Translations under genes and position numbers: made by a program | DNA from: Cephalopachus bancanus | Taxonomy: Eukaryota; Chordata; Mammalia; Primates; Tarsiidae | Length of the DNA stretch: 64,000 bases | NCBI GenBank assembly: GCA_027257055.1 | Contig: JAPVLO010000083.1 | Coordinates: 4,262,001-4,326,000, forward strand | Direction of reading: 5' to 3' | Notes under the pieces: generated by a model | Told to the model about the DNA's origin: nothing | The model's input: the letters and a program-made list of their open reading frames with translations, nothing else | The model's database searches: none | Shown here: in pieces, positions 9,291 to 21,295 of the stretch | How positions within the stretch are numbered: the first letter of the stretch is position 1 | How the letters are laid out: every line of letters begins with the position of its first letter

Positions 9291-12059
9291 TTAGAATGGA
9301 GATGAATTTCCAGTGTTCCTGGACAAATCAATCAAAACTTGCAGATTGGTTTGAACATGGAAATATAACCTAAATCCAGCACCAATTCTATGAAGGAGAG
9401 GAAGTTTCTACATTTGTTAAACAACTCTGTTACAATGTCCTCATCTTTCTTAGAGCGACTCTCAGTGTCATCATAATCCATCAAAGAAAGTACAGTGACT
9501 ACATAAATGAGGGTAGCCATTAGGGTGAACTATTTCAGAGAACAATGCCTTGAGGAAAGAACTGTTTGCATTATACATGGTCTTACACTGTTCTCTCCCC
9601 GGACCAGAAGGGGAAGATGGATATTCTTTGGTCAGATGAACAGTTTATGAGGTTTTGTACCATAAAGAGACATCTTCAGGGCCTTGTGTATGTACATTGT
9701 AAAACCTTGAGATATTTTATGTTACAACATACATATTTAATGTGATAATAAAAACGTGTGTGTGTGTTTCAGAGTCTTTTTTTATCCTTGCTTATATAAC
9801 CAAGCAGCTTAATAGTACTGGCTAAATTTTCAAAATTTTTTTTACTCACAGCAGCAATGGGAACATGCCCAACTTCCACAGATATATAAATCAGACTCAA
9901 ACAGCAAATAACACATTCAAGATGAGTAATATGACATCCATATAGAAGCACAGTACTGGGGATTGAGGAAACTAAGTGTTTTTTAAGGCCCAGTGTTTGG
10001 GGGGTTTTTTTAGTTCCATATTGTTCCTACAGTGAGAGATTATTCTTATTTTCTTATTTCTTTATTTCCAAAAATGGCTAAATCATAAGCCAGAAACCAT
10101 TTAGTAAATTGAACATCACAACATAAAAGAGCAAGGGACTCTTTTAACAAAAGACAGAAATAGCACTATACTAGTAAGGTGAATGCATAACCTTTAAAAA
10201 CTAGCTTTCCAAATGAAAATTCACTTAAATGACACCAAATGGCATTTTACTGTATATCCAATGTAGGCTACTTAAAGACTTGCAAGCTCATGTTCATGAC
10301 ATCTGGTCTAGACAGCAGAGTTATTAGTCGGCAGAAACTACTGCTGGAAATAGTTGTATAGGACCAATGCAAGAAGGTCCTAGAGAAATGATAGCCATCA
10401 CTGAGTCTTACTACATCCTGAAGATTAAAATGTAAATAGTGGCTGAATATTAAGCAGCACATTATTTCACAGCCAAAACATGACAAAGAACTGAACCTCT
10501 GCAACAGTCTTGCCTACTTTTATTTTGAAGGTAAACCAAGTGATAATTAAAGAGAAGTATGCCTGAGTTATAACATTGAGTAGATTATTAAGATATATCA
10601 CATTATCAGAAAAAATAAGAGTCTAAAGTGTTGCTATACACTATTTGGAGAAAATTGCTCTAGATATGATGAGAGCAACTGCTTAATCAAAATATTTATC
10701 CACTTTTAACTGAGGCTACGTGTCCATAACCCAAAGGATGTGAGAGTTTGAATCAGTTTTAGTAATTACTAGTTTAATCCACATAGTAATCAAATTTTAT
10801 AACTCAAACTCTTAGGCTAATTTTTACTATATTAATCATGTAAAGATAAATACAGTTCAAATTCATTTTACTTTAGAAAACACGATTTATTCCGATAGCA
10901 TTCTTGACCTAGACTTTCTATGTAAATAATATAAATAAATCAAATTTGTGTTGATGTTCATAAACTCCTTCTAAATTTTTTTTAGTTAATATCTAATTGC
11001 ATGGTACACTAATATCTGCTGGCATTGATCCAGGTGAGATGTTTTAAATAAAACTCACTATTACCTTTTGATAGACAAACACCAAATACTGTCATCAGAG
11101 ATACAAGTACTTTTAAACAGAAAGAAATAAACCTTTATCCTAATTACCTATTTGTGGTAAATACAAAAACTTTAGGTGGTTGGTGTCATTCATGGTCTGA
11201 CATTACTGCACACTACAGGATGATGGAAATGGCTGTTTTACTTTAAAGATATTCCCTTCTCTAAGGTGACATCACTTCATTTCACTGACTGAGCATCTCT
11301 GTTTAATTGTATTTGTTATTTATATTCTTCTCTGATAGCCAAAAGATACTGTTGGAAGTAATTTCAGTCATTGCTTCTGATATCTTCTTTTTGGTTATAG
11401 TTGCTTGAGAAAAACCCTAGTAAGTAATTACATAAAATAAAGAAGTGTTTAATTATGGTGTTCATAGGAAAAGAAAAAATAGAAGCATACATTTTCACAC
11501 ATGGAATAGCTATTGTGGAAGAAACACGGGGTTTCTCCATTCTCTAGAGGCATTTTCTCATTAGAGACCAAGACTGTGCCCAAGCCAAGTTAATTACAGA
11601 TATTTGTCCTGAAGATCTTGACATAAGGTAGTATTATTTCAGGTACCCTGAAATACCTTTGGAAAAAGTCACAATCATTTTAAAAGACAGGGGAGAGATA
11701 ATGGAAAATATGTTTTCTATCTATTAACTTCTTTATTTTTACAGATTCTGGTCTCCCACACCCAGGTCTGCACAATAAATATGTATTCAAGATAGTTGCG
11801 ATGTGAAACTGGAGATTGCGAATCATGCCCCATAAACTAAGGCACTTTGCCTTTGTTGTTGGTTTTTAAAATGTGTATTTTAACACATAACACCCCAAAT
11901 TTCTATTTTGCTAGATAGTCTGATAGCTATTCATTTACCTACTCCACAAGCAATTGTTAAGTGCATTTTCAGTAAGAAGAGAAAGATCAGAGTGTGGTAC
12001 AGAAAATAATATGTAAATAATCATAGCAATGTGATAAAAATCCATATATTAACTTTATG
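9291..12059. other. Unique sequence, no gene seen
   Basis: AT-rich intergenic-looking DNA. Short minus-strand open stretches at 9332-9520, 9769-9951 and 10268-10504 lack any domain. A perfect 9-bp inverted repeat with a 3-base spacer lies at 11635-11655. Confidence 0.5.
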
Positions 12060-12400
12060 AAAACTCAGAAGCCCTTCAATTCCAAGGAAATGTCCGTATT
12101 TGAGCTGTCTTTAAACATAAGTGAAAGTTCCCTAGGCAGAAAGGAACTAGCAAAGGAGAGGACAGACAGAGGAAGAGAAAAAACATTCCAGACAGAACAA
12201 ACAAAATTTGTTGAGGCATAACGACAGTAAGAAAGCAAGGCAGCAGCTTCCTGCAAGAAGTTTGGTGTCTAGGGTGACTGGAGTAAAAGAGGCATGTCAA
12301 GAAGTGGCATGTCCTTACTGCAACAGTAAATTTGGAGAGAAGAGTGCAGAATGGATATTCCTAACTTGTTAGTTTTGCTATTGAATATAATGGAAACTGT
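12060..12400 (+). repeat. Diverged ancient interspersed repeat
   Basis: The purine-rich order 'acattccagacagaacaaa', 'ttgttgaggcataacgac', 'ggtgactggagtaaaagagg' recalls a common old mammalian repeat whose consensus runs 'cattccaggcagagg... ccctgaggc... gtggctggagc'. The same pattern recurs at about 14600-14900 and 57900-58200. Family name not assigned. Confidence 0.45.
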
Positions 12401-12779
12401 TGCTCAGGAGAAATAAGTGAAACTGGGCAAGTTAGAAATGTAGAAATAGGGCTGACATTCTTTCGAAACCAAAGTCTCCAGGGCTATTCACTAAATTGTA
12501 AAAGTTTCCCAAAGCCTCTGGTATGGAACATTTCCTACTAGATAAGAGAGACAAACTCTAATTCATGGCATGAACACTCTTTCCAGAGAAAGAGCCGAGC
12601 CCAAGTATTCTAAGAATGCTGAATTCTCTCCTTCTTTGCTATTCTCTCAAATTACAAGAAAGTGGAGAGAAAGCTTGAGGAGAAAAAAAGGAAATAATTC
12701 CTTTCAAGATATTCTCTGAAAGAAAATCAAGTCATCACCCATAATGTATCAGAGCAAATAGGCTATTCTTAGAGCCACC

Positions 12780-13780
12780 CAAGCTTAAGCAAGGTAAAAA
12801 GAAATGACATGAACATTATACAAACATATTACAGTGAAAAACATCCATGCAAAAACCAGTAAAAGAAGCCAAGCTATAAGAAAAATACAACTCAAAGAAT
12901 AGATAGAAAACAGTACAATTAATTGCTTTATACCTTAGAACAACTTAAGAATGCCAACCCAAAAAAAATCCAAGAATCCAAATAACAGCTAAGAAATGAA
13001 ATGAGATTAAATTTAAAACAAAGAACTGAATAGACATATATGTTGAACATCATATATGTAACATAGAAAAAGACATAAGATATTACAGTGATTACTAACT
13101 AAAAAAAAGTAAAGATATTAGGCAAAAGCCAATAGAAATGGAATACATAAATGATCCAACAAAAGAATGATGTGCTATAATGGAATCTAGCAGGTGAAAC
13201 AAAAGATGTACCTAAAGATATAATACAAGAAATTTTCCCAAAGATGAAGAAATAACTGAGTCTGCAGATTAAAAAGAGGACACTATGGCCCAGGAAATTT
13301 AGAAACAAAACACTCCACTGTAAGACAAGTTCTGTTAATTTTTGAACTCTGAAAGAAAAAGCGCTTCGGGCATAAGGCAAAAAATTTTGTGGTGGGCAAG
13401 GGGGATCAGTTTTACAGAAAAAAAATCAGTTTGCTGCTGGAACATTAAACAACTGGCGATAAGGAAGCACCATGAATAAGTTCAATAAGAGAATGTAACC
13501 CCAAATTATAACTCAAGTATTACAGTAGCCATGAGCATTCCTTAAAAAGTTTGCCTGACAGTGAAATCTAGCTAATTAGGAAATGGCTTGACATAAAGGT
13601 CTTCAGAGTAAAGAAACACTAATAAAGAGATTGATAGTAGGTTTTCATCAACCTAAATATAAAACTAATCTTAAACAATTGTGAGAATTGTAATTATATT
13701 TGTTCGATGCAAAAAGAACAATATAACTAACAAAACCCAGAAGGGAGAGGAAAGGAGTAGCAGAAATTATTAGAGAGCTT
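12780..13780 (+). mobile_element. Degraded L1M/HAL1-like ORF1 region
   Basis: A-rich plus-strand sequence whose middle part (13370-13500: 'ggcaaaaaattttgtggtgg', 'gggggatcagttttacag', 'agcaccatgaataag') resembles the ORF1 segment of old L1M/HAL1 elements. No open frame survives, and both ends are vague. Confidence 0.4.
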
Positions 13781-14239
13781 TTTTTTTCCTCTTTCAAGGC
13801 AGGAAATCAAAACATAAAGTTTTTTAGAAATGACTATAACCTCTTACTATCTCACAGGTTTCCTTTTCCAACCTTAAAGGGAATCTAAAAATAATCTTAT
13901 GTTAAAGAGATAAGCACTCATTTATTTTTCCACCTTTAAATTCAAGCAAAATTAACAAAATACCCTTTATTTGAAAATATCATCAATAATATGGCTTTAT
14001 TCTTATAAAATACTTCTATTTTTCTATTATCTAGCCTTCCATTTATTCACATGGAACATATCTAGAATGGTGTTTAGTAAGTGGGAATATCTAAGAAACG
14101 TGATTTAGTAAGTTTTTTCACTTTCCCACATTGATTTTGACAATGCATGTTTGTCATTTTTACAAAAATGAAAACTAATATGCCATGATGTTAGCAATGG
14201 CTAATTGTTCATGTTAGGGATATGGATTTACGCATTTAT
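13781..14239. other. Unique sequence, no gene seen
   Basis: AT-rich sequence with no recognisable gene or repeat. Confidence 0.45.
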
Positions 14240-15127
14240 TAATTTTAAAACATTTACTGAAAATCCATGATGTAGTAAATACTGCCCAAAGTACTGAATA
14301 TACAACAGTAAAAAAAAAAAAAGTCCCTTGCAAGGAGAGGAGAACAGACAATAAAACACATAAAAAATAAACATGTACTATGTCAGACAATGATAAGATA
14401 AGCTATGAGGGAAAAAAATTCTGACTAAGAGCAGGGTGGCCATGTATCCTTGTTCATCAGAGCTAGTCCCTGTTGATGATTCTTGCCCTTTTCACTCTTA
14501 AAACTATCCTGTTTTGATGGCAAATTATATGTGGCACCCCTCTGACAATGATAATATAAACTGCTCTGGGAGCAGGATGGCGAGAATTAGAGAAGGTGAC
14601 CAGAGAAGACCTCCTGATGATGTCACATTTGAGCAGGGACTTGAAGGAAGAGAGAAAGTAAGCCATGGAGACATCTAAGGAAAGGAGTGTTCCAAGTGGA
14701 TAGAGCAGCAAAGCAAAGACTTTAAGCAGAACATATTTGGCCCGAGGGGAAGGAGGTAGAAAGTGAAGTTAGAGGGGTTGGAGGTAGGGGTATAGAAAGT
14801 GGGACACTTGTTAAGGGCCCTCTAGAGATTGTAAGAAGTTTAGTTTTTACTCTGAATGAGATAAGAAACTAGGAGAGAATTTTGAGCATGGAAAGATTTG
14901 ACCTGACTTACACTCTTGAATAATCAATCTAGCTGCTGTATGGAGACCAGATCATACAGAAGCAAAAGCAGAAGCAGAGAAAAGGAGGGGATTATTGGTG
15001 GAATAATTCAGGTGGAAAATGATGAACGAGGGTGATAGAATGGGAACAAGAGAGGATGATAGGATGAGTGATGGTTACTTTTCTTCTTTGCCCTTTCCTG
15101 TGTTTTTTTTAAATTTAACAAAATTAA
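14240..15127 (+). repeat. Long ancient interspersed repeat, first part
   Basis: From 'actgcccaaagtactgaat' through 'acatttgagcagggacttga', 'ggaaagatttgacctgact' and 'aatctagctgctgtatggag', the order matches an abundant, roughly 2-kb ancient repeat seen across mammals. It is interrupted by another old element at 14445-14580 and by the Alu at 15128-15420, and seems to resume afterwards. Name not assigned. Confidence 0.5.
14445..14580 (-). repeat. Short old DNA-transposon-like repeat inside the ancient repeat
   Basis: Reads, on the minus strand, 'ggtgccacatataatttgcc', 'cagggactagctctg', 'ggatacatggcc'. This resembles an old repeat with 'aaaccgggac' modules, a relative of which lies at 62850-62960. 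It splits the surrounding repeat, so it is the younger of the two. Confidence 0.4.
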
Positions 15128-15420
15128 CATTTCTTTTTGAGTCAGGGTCTAACTTTGTGTACAGACTGGAGTGTAGTGGCATGATCACAGGTCACCACAG
15201 CCTTGACCTCCTGGGCACAGGTGAGGCTTCCACTTCAGTTTCCTGAGTAGCTAGGACTACAGGTACACATCACCATGCCTGGTTAATTTTTTTTTTTTTG
15301 GTAGAGACAAGGTCTCACTATGATGCCTAAGCTGGTCTTGAACTCCTGGGCTCAAGCAATCCTCTCACCTCAGCTTCCCAAAGTGCTGCAATTAAAGGCA
15401 TGAGCCACCATGTCTGGCCA
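15128..15420 (-). mobile_element. Alu SINE, inverted
   Basis: Full-length dimeric Alu read in reverse: 'gagtcagggtctaactttg', 'ggagtgtagtggcatgatca', the middle T-rich linker at 15287-15300, 'tggtagagacaaggtctcac', then 'aaaggcatgagccaccatg' and 'tctggcc' at the end. Diverged and AluJ-like, without the derived right-arm signature of the younger local Alus. No clear target duplication was found. Confidence 0.93.
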
Positions 15421-15960
15421 AAGCAAAGATTTTTGAATTGAGAATAATGGAAACAACTCCAAGAGATATTTGAATGGAATCTAACAGAAGTTACTAGCCG
15501 TTTGAAGGAGGTAAAGGAGGGTCAGTCCTTTAAGAAGATTATCAAGTTTTGATTTGAGCAGCAAGCATCATGTCACCGTTGATTAAAACAGGGAATGCAG
15601 AAGACGCAACAAGCTTTGGTGTTCGCATATTCCATTCAAATGCCCACAAAACAGAGCTAGTCAGACAATAACCAAGCAGCAGTCAGTCATACATGTGGGT
15701 TTAGGAAGGTGATCTTGGTCTGGATAAAGTTCAGGAATCATCAACACAAAAGTTATCATCAAAATTATGTGAGGGAATGACTGAAGTAGAGTGTGGACAC
15801 AGAGAAAAGGGAATAATACCACAGAAGAGGAACTCGTATATTGGACAAGAAAAAGAAGACCTAAGAGGAGATGCAGAAGAGAATGTTGTCTTCAAAGACT
15901 CTGTAATAAAGACCTACAAGGGAGCACCAAACTTCACATGCACTACATAAAGACTTGTCT
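15421..15960 (+). repeat. Long ancient interspersed repeat, second part
   Basis: Beyond the Alu, segments such as 'ttaggaaggtgatcttggtc' and 'gttcaggaatcatcaacaca' continue the same ancient repeat as 14240-15127. The copy is strongly diverged, so its right end is uncertain. The open stretch 15791-16021 within it has no recognisable domain. Confidence 0.4.
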
Positions 15961-16235
15961 GACTCAGTATAAAGCTCCATCCAGCTCTGAGAAAGACGTT
16001 TACAAATGTTTTAGGTTTTAAAAATACAACTTTGCTGCAGCAAGTTCCTCTTTATTATAAACTTGATAAAAAGATAACATTTGATTGTACCACTTTAGTA
16101 TTTGTTTTGTAATTTGTATAGTCTTGTTTTCTTATTTTAAGTGTACCTCCCCAAAAAGCCTTTTTGAACATTATACACTATGAGGGAGGACCTCTCCCCA
16201 AGGAAATGGAAATTGTTTATCTAAAATTGTGTATA

Positions 16236-16529
16236 GGCCAGATGTGGTGGCTCATGCGTGTAATTCCAGCACATTAGCAGGCCAAGGTGAGAGGATTGCC
16301 TGAGCCCAGTAATTCAAGACCAGTCTGGGCAACTTGGTGAGACCTCGTCTCTACAATATATCAAAAAATTAGCCAGGCATGGTAGCATGGGCCTATAGTT
16401 ACGGCTACTTGGAAGGCTGAGGCAGAAGGATCTCCTGAGCCCAGCAGGTCGACGCTGGGGTGGCCGTGAGCATGCCACTGCACTCCAGCCTGGGCAACAG
16501 AGTGAGACTCTGACTAAAAAAAAAAAAAA
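16236..16529 (+). mobile_element. Alu SINE inserted in the mariner
   Basis: Dimeric Alu from 'ggccagatgtggtggctca' to a poly(A) tail, flanked by the 12-bp duplication 'aaaattgtgtat' (16223-16234 and 16530-16541). It carries the 'aattccagcac' and 'gcccagcaggtcga' variants of the local Alu lineage. Its right arm pairs 'ggtggc' with 'gccact'. It postdates the mariner. Confidence 0.95.
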
Positions 16530-16539
16530 AAAATTGTGT

Positions 16540-16870
16540 ATTTATTCTTACATGTTTCACCTTCCAAGTACTCTCCGTTTGATGCAATACACCTACCAAG
16601 ACGCGTTTTCTACTGCTCAAAACAGTTTTTGAATTTGTCCATTTTGGTGCTTTTAGTGCTTCGGCCATTTTTTGTTTGTTTGTTTCACCTCTTCCACAAC
16701 GGCCAAACGTTTCCCTTTGAGAACTTTTTTCACCCAGGGAAACAAACAAAAAAAAAGTCATTCAGGTAAGACTGAATGAATAAGGAGGGTAGGGCATGGG
16801 GGTCATGCCATTTTTGGTCAAAAACCACTGAATACGCAGTCAGCCTGGTGTGGGCAGCTGTGCTCGTAAA
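16540..16870 (-). pseudogene. Mariner transposase C-terminal remnant
   Basis: This is the decayed C-terminal part of a DDD-type transposase, which would cut and join transposon ends at TA targets. The recognisable order on the minus strand is the FLTKNGMT-like stretch, then PPYS, then (after a one-base frame change and a stop) DFF, then a Lys/Arg-rich tail. At least one frameshift and one stop separate the motifs. Only the C-terminal third is present, so no activity is possible. Confidence 0.65.
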
Positions 16871-17070
16871 TCACCCATCATAAGTGGGCAAACACATTGA
16901 AAGAATCTACCAAAAAATTCACAGAAGCCAAACATAGCCTCTCATAACAACACTAGCTGGTACATCAATGCTGATGGGTTCCTAGAACACTTACCTAGTG
17001 GGGAAAGACCGTACTACAAGAGGCCCACCCTCCAAAAGATGATTACAGGTTTTTGGGGGTCCCCCTTGTA

Positions 17071-17306
17071 TATTGCTATATTATAATGCCTGTTTTACAA
17101 TTAATAAGATCTCCATTTCTATCCTATTAAGCTATCTTCAATGTTCCTTTATAATAGCAGTACCTCAAACAGTGCCACCCTGAACCTGATTTAGGTCAAG
17201 AAACACTGATGTTCCACTGTTCTACTCTAAATAGAGGAACAAAAGTCTGTAAAGGCTTACTTAGTTTTTATCTATTCTCGTGCAATGAAGGGCATCTATA
17301 AATGGC
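17071..17306. other. Unique sequence, no gene seen
   Basis: AT-rich flank between the mariner and the next L1 fragment. Confidence 0.45.
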
Positions 17307-17313
17307 TGCTTTT

Positions 17314-17813
17314 GGGGGGAAATATACCTGGAGAGTCTCAAATCATTCTACAAAAAAGATACCTGCACATGTATGTTTGTTGCAGCTCAATTCACTATAG
17401 CAAAAATATGGAACCAACCACGTTGCCCATCGAAGCTGGACTGGATTAAAAAAAATGTGGTACCTATATACAATGGAATATTATGCAGCCATAAAGAAGG
17501 ACAAATATATGAACTTTGCAACAACTTGGAAGGATTTAGAGTCGTTCATACTCAGTGATCTATCACAGAAACAAAGAACAGAGTATCATATGTTTTCACT
17601 CATAAGCGATCCTTGAACAATTATTATAATACTATAAGAAAGGGATTGGCAGTAGTGGGAAACTGTCAGGGGAGGAAGCTTGGGATTGGCAGTTGAGGGA
17701 AACTGCTAGGGGAGGGAAGGGCATACCTCATCAACAAGGGTACCTGCATGATCAATGTTTATATACCTAATCCTGAAATGTACCCCACATCTTTATAATA
17801 ATAAAAAAATTGA
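17314..17813 (+). mobile_element. L1 3' end, 5'-truncated
   Basis: About 500 bases of L1 3' end: the ORF2 tail ('cctgcacatgtatgtttgtt', 'acaatggaatattatgcagc') and a 3' UTR of the 'cctcatcaacaagggtacctg' type shared with the L1s at 1-3420 and 26865-33273. A possible 7-bp duplication, tgctttt, lies at 17307-17313 and 17814-17820. The 61-codon frame 17373-17558 is an ORF2 remnant. Confidence 0.9.
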
Positions 17814-17823
17814 TGCTTTTATT

Positions 17824-17874
17824 CTGTGTGTGTGTGTGTGTGTGTATTATATATATATATATATATATATATAA
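17824..17874. repeat. (TG)n(TA)n compound microsatellite
   Basis: About ten TG units followed by about ten TA units directly downstream of the L1 3' end. A TG-to-TA switch is a common dinucleotide mutational pattern. Confidence 0.95.
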
Positions 17875-18850
17875 CTAAGTTTATCAAATATACATTCTTT
17901 TCTGCTGAAATTTTTCTTTGACTTTAATCAGTATTTTAAACCCCCTTTTTTCCAGTCAGTCTGTGATTGGCAGAGCATGGCATGAAAAAAGGATGCCCTG
18001 GCAAAGAGCCTCCTATCTTTTATTATAAAATATATTTAGGATGCAAAAAAGTGATAAAAATAGAACTGTTTGAACTCTTTCCAGTCACTGATGTTATTCT
18101 ATCCACATGTCTGTAAAGCCTCAACTATCCACCCTCAGGAAGAAATCGACAAGCAGATTTCTCATTTTCCTAATTTCAAGGTGACTGAAGCCCTAGAGTC
18201 TTCTATAACTGATGTTCATGGACATTTAGGATTTATACTCTTCAGGAAATAGACAATTCATACATTTTAACACTCAAATCAACCTTGAGTGCCCTTCTAT
18301 GCCTCTACAGGTAATAAAGATATGATGATCAATTTTGCACATTTTCTCACTGGCATCTTACATGAGCTGTGAAAGTTTAATAGGGTTCTATTTCTGAAAA
18401 TTATGCTATGTTGCTTTAGCTATTCTGATATGCAAGGATTTGGAAAGGTGAATCATGCATTCTGTTGCTTAGAGAGATATTTCCAAAGGAAAAAAGTGTG
18501 AGTTCCCTTCCAAATCTAAAACTTCCTTTCAAAATCTGCTTTGTTGACTATGTTATTGTTTACTAGGTCTCCCCTAAGTAATGTCTTCTCTTCTTAAAGG
18601 ATAATTTCAAACTAGCATATTTGGAAGCAACCATCCTTTTAGGAAGACATTTTTTCTGTCAGAGCTAATTGTATCTTTAAACTAGTGGAGTTGTGTTCAT
18701 TTAGCCACTCAGTGTTGGCTTTCCCAATTGCTCCTACCATTTGTCCAAAGGATGGACTTTTGTATTCACCTACTTCCTTCAGCTTGAAAAAAAAAATGTT
18801 AATTACATACACAGCATTAGTAGTAAAATAAAATGTATCAACTCTGAAGT
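17875..18850. other. Unique sequence, no gene seen
   Basis: I see no repeat family or domain. The 139-codon minus-strand open stretch at 18639-19058 lacks any recognisable domain and overlaps the MER5-like repeat that follows, so I do not call it a gene. Confidence 0.5.
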
Positions 18851-18854
18851 ATGA

Positions 18855-19140
18855 TCTGCAATCAGTATCACCAAGGAACTCATGAGAAATGTTCATTTTT
18901 GCCCCTTCTCCCAGACCTAGTGAATCAGAGTATACAGGAGTAAGGTCTAGCAATCTGAGGTTTAATAAACCCTCCAGTTGATGCAAATTAAAAACACCTG
19001 GGGCACTTTTTAAACAAATGTCAATGTAATGTACAAATGATTTGACTAAGGAAATCAAAGTCCCTGCGACTGGGGCCTGGACACTGATACATTTTCAAAA
19101 CTCCCAGGTAATTCTAATGCACAGGCAGATCTGAGAGCCC
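18855..19140. repeat. MER5-type (hAT-Charlie) DNA transposon remnants
   Basis: 'cccagacctagtgaatcaga' and later 'tcccaggtaattctaatgca' are hallmarks of the MER5 non-autonomous hAT family. They occur in a strongly diverged, possibly duplicated arrangement of about 285 bases. Confidence 0.55.
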
Positions 19141-20739
19141 CGGCTCAGGAGACAGTCTGTCTTCACGGTGAAAATCACTCTCCAGTTTACTAGTTTTGCA
19201 ATTTACTAGTTCTATTGATTGAGATGCTTGTTCTATCTGGTGAGAGTCTGAGATTTTTGGATTTCATCCCTTGAGGTGCTTAGCACAATCCCAGGCACAC
19301 TAACTTTGAATAGAACATATTTCAATATTTGCTTCACAAAGAACAATCCTATTTGACTCTCATATCTGAAACAGGGGGGTCATTATCACTTTTTAAAAAT
19401 AGGGTTCACAGAGGGTAACTGACAACCTTTCTCACAGCTAATTACAGCAGAACCTGAACGGCCAACTCAGAGATCTTTCTAGCACTAACAGATTTTCCTT
19501 TTCTTCAACTTCCATCTGAGAGGTAGATCGCAGAGAGCCTTTCCACTTAAGATTAAAGTGCTCTCTCCTATCCCATCTCCACACCACTACTTCTGGACCA
19601 AAATGTATGCCTTTCAAAGGGAAGTGATCTCTTTTTAAATACATCTCTTTTTTCTTAAAAAAAAAAAAAAGAAAGCATCCCTTGGCTTCAGCATCATCAC
19701 CAGCTACGGAGAGATACAACTCTGTCCACCCTGCAGAGAAATAAGGCATCGTTCATTTCAAGTTGCTAAAATGTTGTGAATACAGAACACAATCTTCACT
19801 TTAAAAGTTCTGGAAAGGGAGAGAAGCAGGTAATAAATGAGCATGTCTCTGGCCTCATTGATCTTTACCACTGATAATTCTTAAAATAAAGGAAATCATT
19901 GAGAGGATGTGACAATACGCTTTTTTTTCTAAATAAATTTGCTATTGTTTTAATCAGAGCCTTCAGATGGCTCAACACTTACTGTCATGAAAACGTAGAC
20001 CCAATGAAGTTGTAGCCTGCATAGCATGCAAATATATTCCCATGCTAGCCATGCACCATCTGCAAGAAAGGCCTGTAAATAATCCTTCTTTTCCTTCCAA
20101 ATCCAATCGATTATACTGTACACAAGCCATATTTACAGATGGATCACTGTACACTCTCTCATTAAAGGATTCTGAGTGTTATTTCATTTTTCCCAGCATC
20201 TAAATGTTGAATAGTTTATCTGCATTACTCAGCATGTCCATAGGCTAAGTGAAATGTTTTAGGTTTTGATCAGAACTACATTCAGGGGTAGCCTCTGCCC
20301 TTAGAAAAGAATCAGCATCTGTCTTGATTACCAGTTGTGCTAAAGAAAGTCACTCTTATAGTGCATTTTACTTTCACTCACAGAAATTATACAATTCCAA
20401 ATATTTGGCAAGTTTTATTTACTGTACTTCATAATAAAATTTAAACCTTGGTAATCCAAATAGGGAACAAAGCTAAAGAAACAGGATTATCTAGGATTAT
20501 ATGTGCATCCTTGATTCAGATGAGATCACATTGTCATTCATGAGGGGAAAAGCCCATCAACTAGCTAGTGAAGATGTTATGTTACAATGCCGTATGAAGT
20601 CTCCTGGTGTCAGATCACACTTCCTCTCAGGGCTAAGAAAGTTCACACCCTTTCCCTGATGACTGGCAAATAAGAAAGAAGAGGTGAGCTGTTAAGTAAG
20701 CAGAAAAGAGCATAACACTAAAAATAAAAGTCAAGATTT
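19141..20739. other. Unique sequence, no gene seen
   Basis: A short A-run lies at about 19658. Open stretches at 19438-19749 and 19972-20154 (minus) have no domain. No gene or clear repeat seen. Confidence 0.5.
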
Positions 20740-21295
20740 TGCAATCAAGTCCAAGCTTGTTTCACTCACCCCATGACAGCCAATAAGAGACAAGATATTA
20801 GGGAAAGGAAAGTTACTTTTTTCGGAAAGCCAGCAACCACAAAGATGGTCGCCTAGCACCCTAAAGAACCATCTTAAGTTAGTGCAAATTTCAGGCTCCG
20901 TTTTATGTTAAGGTCAGGGAGAAGAGAAAGGGGTTAAAGATCAAAAGGTGACTGAAGACCACAGACATTCGAATGTCAGCCAGGGTCCAAGGAAGTTGTG
21001 AAGCTTCTTCATTCTCAGTCAGGTCACAATGTTCCTGTAAATCTTTAACACCATGTTGTTACTTGTGTACAATGTGTGTACACTTTCCTTATCTCCTAAA
21101 GGGTTAACTTGGGAAAGGAACTGTTATCATTTTTTTTAAAGCTGAACTGTAAGCTAAATTTTCTCTACAATTAGCTTTTCTATGTGCAGAACTAAGCAGA
21201 AGCTTTCAACTTAAAGAATATTATTGCAGGATAGGTGGGGAAAGGGTCAGAAGCAAAATGGAGTTAGTCATGCTAAGCTTTCCTCCACTGTTACA
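20740..21295 (-). mobile_element. Solo LTR, ERV1-type endogenous retrovirus
   Basis: A 556-bp TG...CA element with a perfect 4-bp duplication, attt (20736-20739 and 21296-21299), the size typical of ERV1. On the minus strand it opens TGTAACAGTGGAGG, contains 'ctaactccattttgcttc', a TATA-like CATAAAACG (complement of 20899-20907) and 'accatctttgtggttgctgg'. A decayed AATAAA (complement of about 20816-20822) follows, and the U5 ends in 'gcttggacttgattgca'. This layout is that of a MER-type ERV1 LTR. No internal proviral sequence is present. Subfamily not assigned. Confidence 0.75.

Larger units (their letters stand above)
16143..17070 (-). mobile_element. Internally deleted mariner (Tc1/mariner) DNA transposon
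   Basis: The ends form an imperfect inverted repeat. The left end has 'tacctccccaaaaagcct' at about 16144. The right end, read inward on the other strand, has 'ggacccccaaaaacctg' (17044-17070), next to TA dinucleotides as expected for mariner targets. Between them, the minus strand of 16540-16870 encodes, in broken frames, the C-terminal third of a mariner transposase. It includes a 'VQWFLTKNGMT' stretch, the 'PPYS' motif before the third catalytic Asp, 'DFF', and a terminal 'KQKMAEALKAPKW' segment. The N-terminal DNA-binding domain and the first two catalytic Asp are missing. An Alu is inserted at 16236-16529. Subfamily not assigned. Confidence 0.7.

Noticed and set aside
18639..19058. 139-codon minus-strand open frame
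   Set aside because: No recognisable domain, overlaps MER5-like repeat sequence, and there is no splice or promoter context. Chance frame.
20773..21295. ERV1 LTR starting at 'tgacagccaa'
   Set aside because: Extending to 20740 includes the typical U5 end and gives matching attt flanks, which the shorter version lacks.
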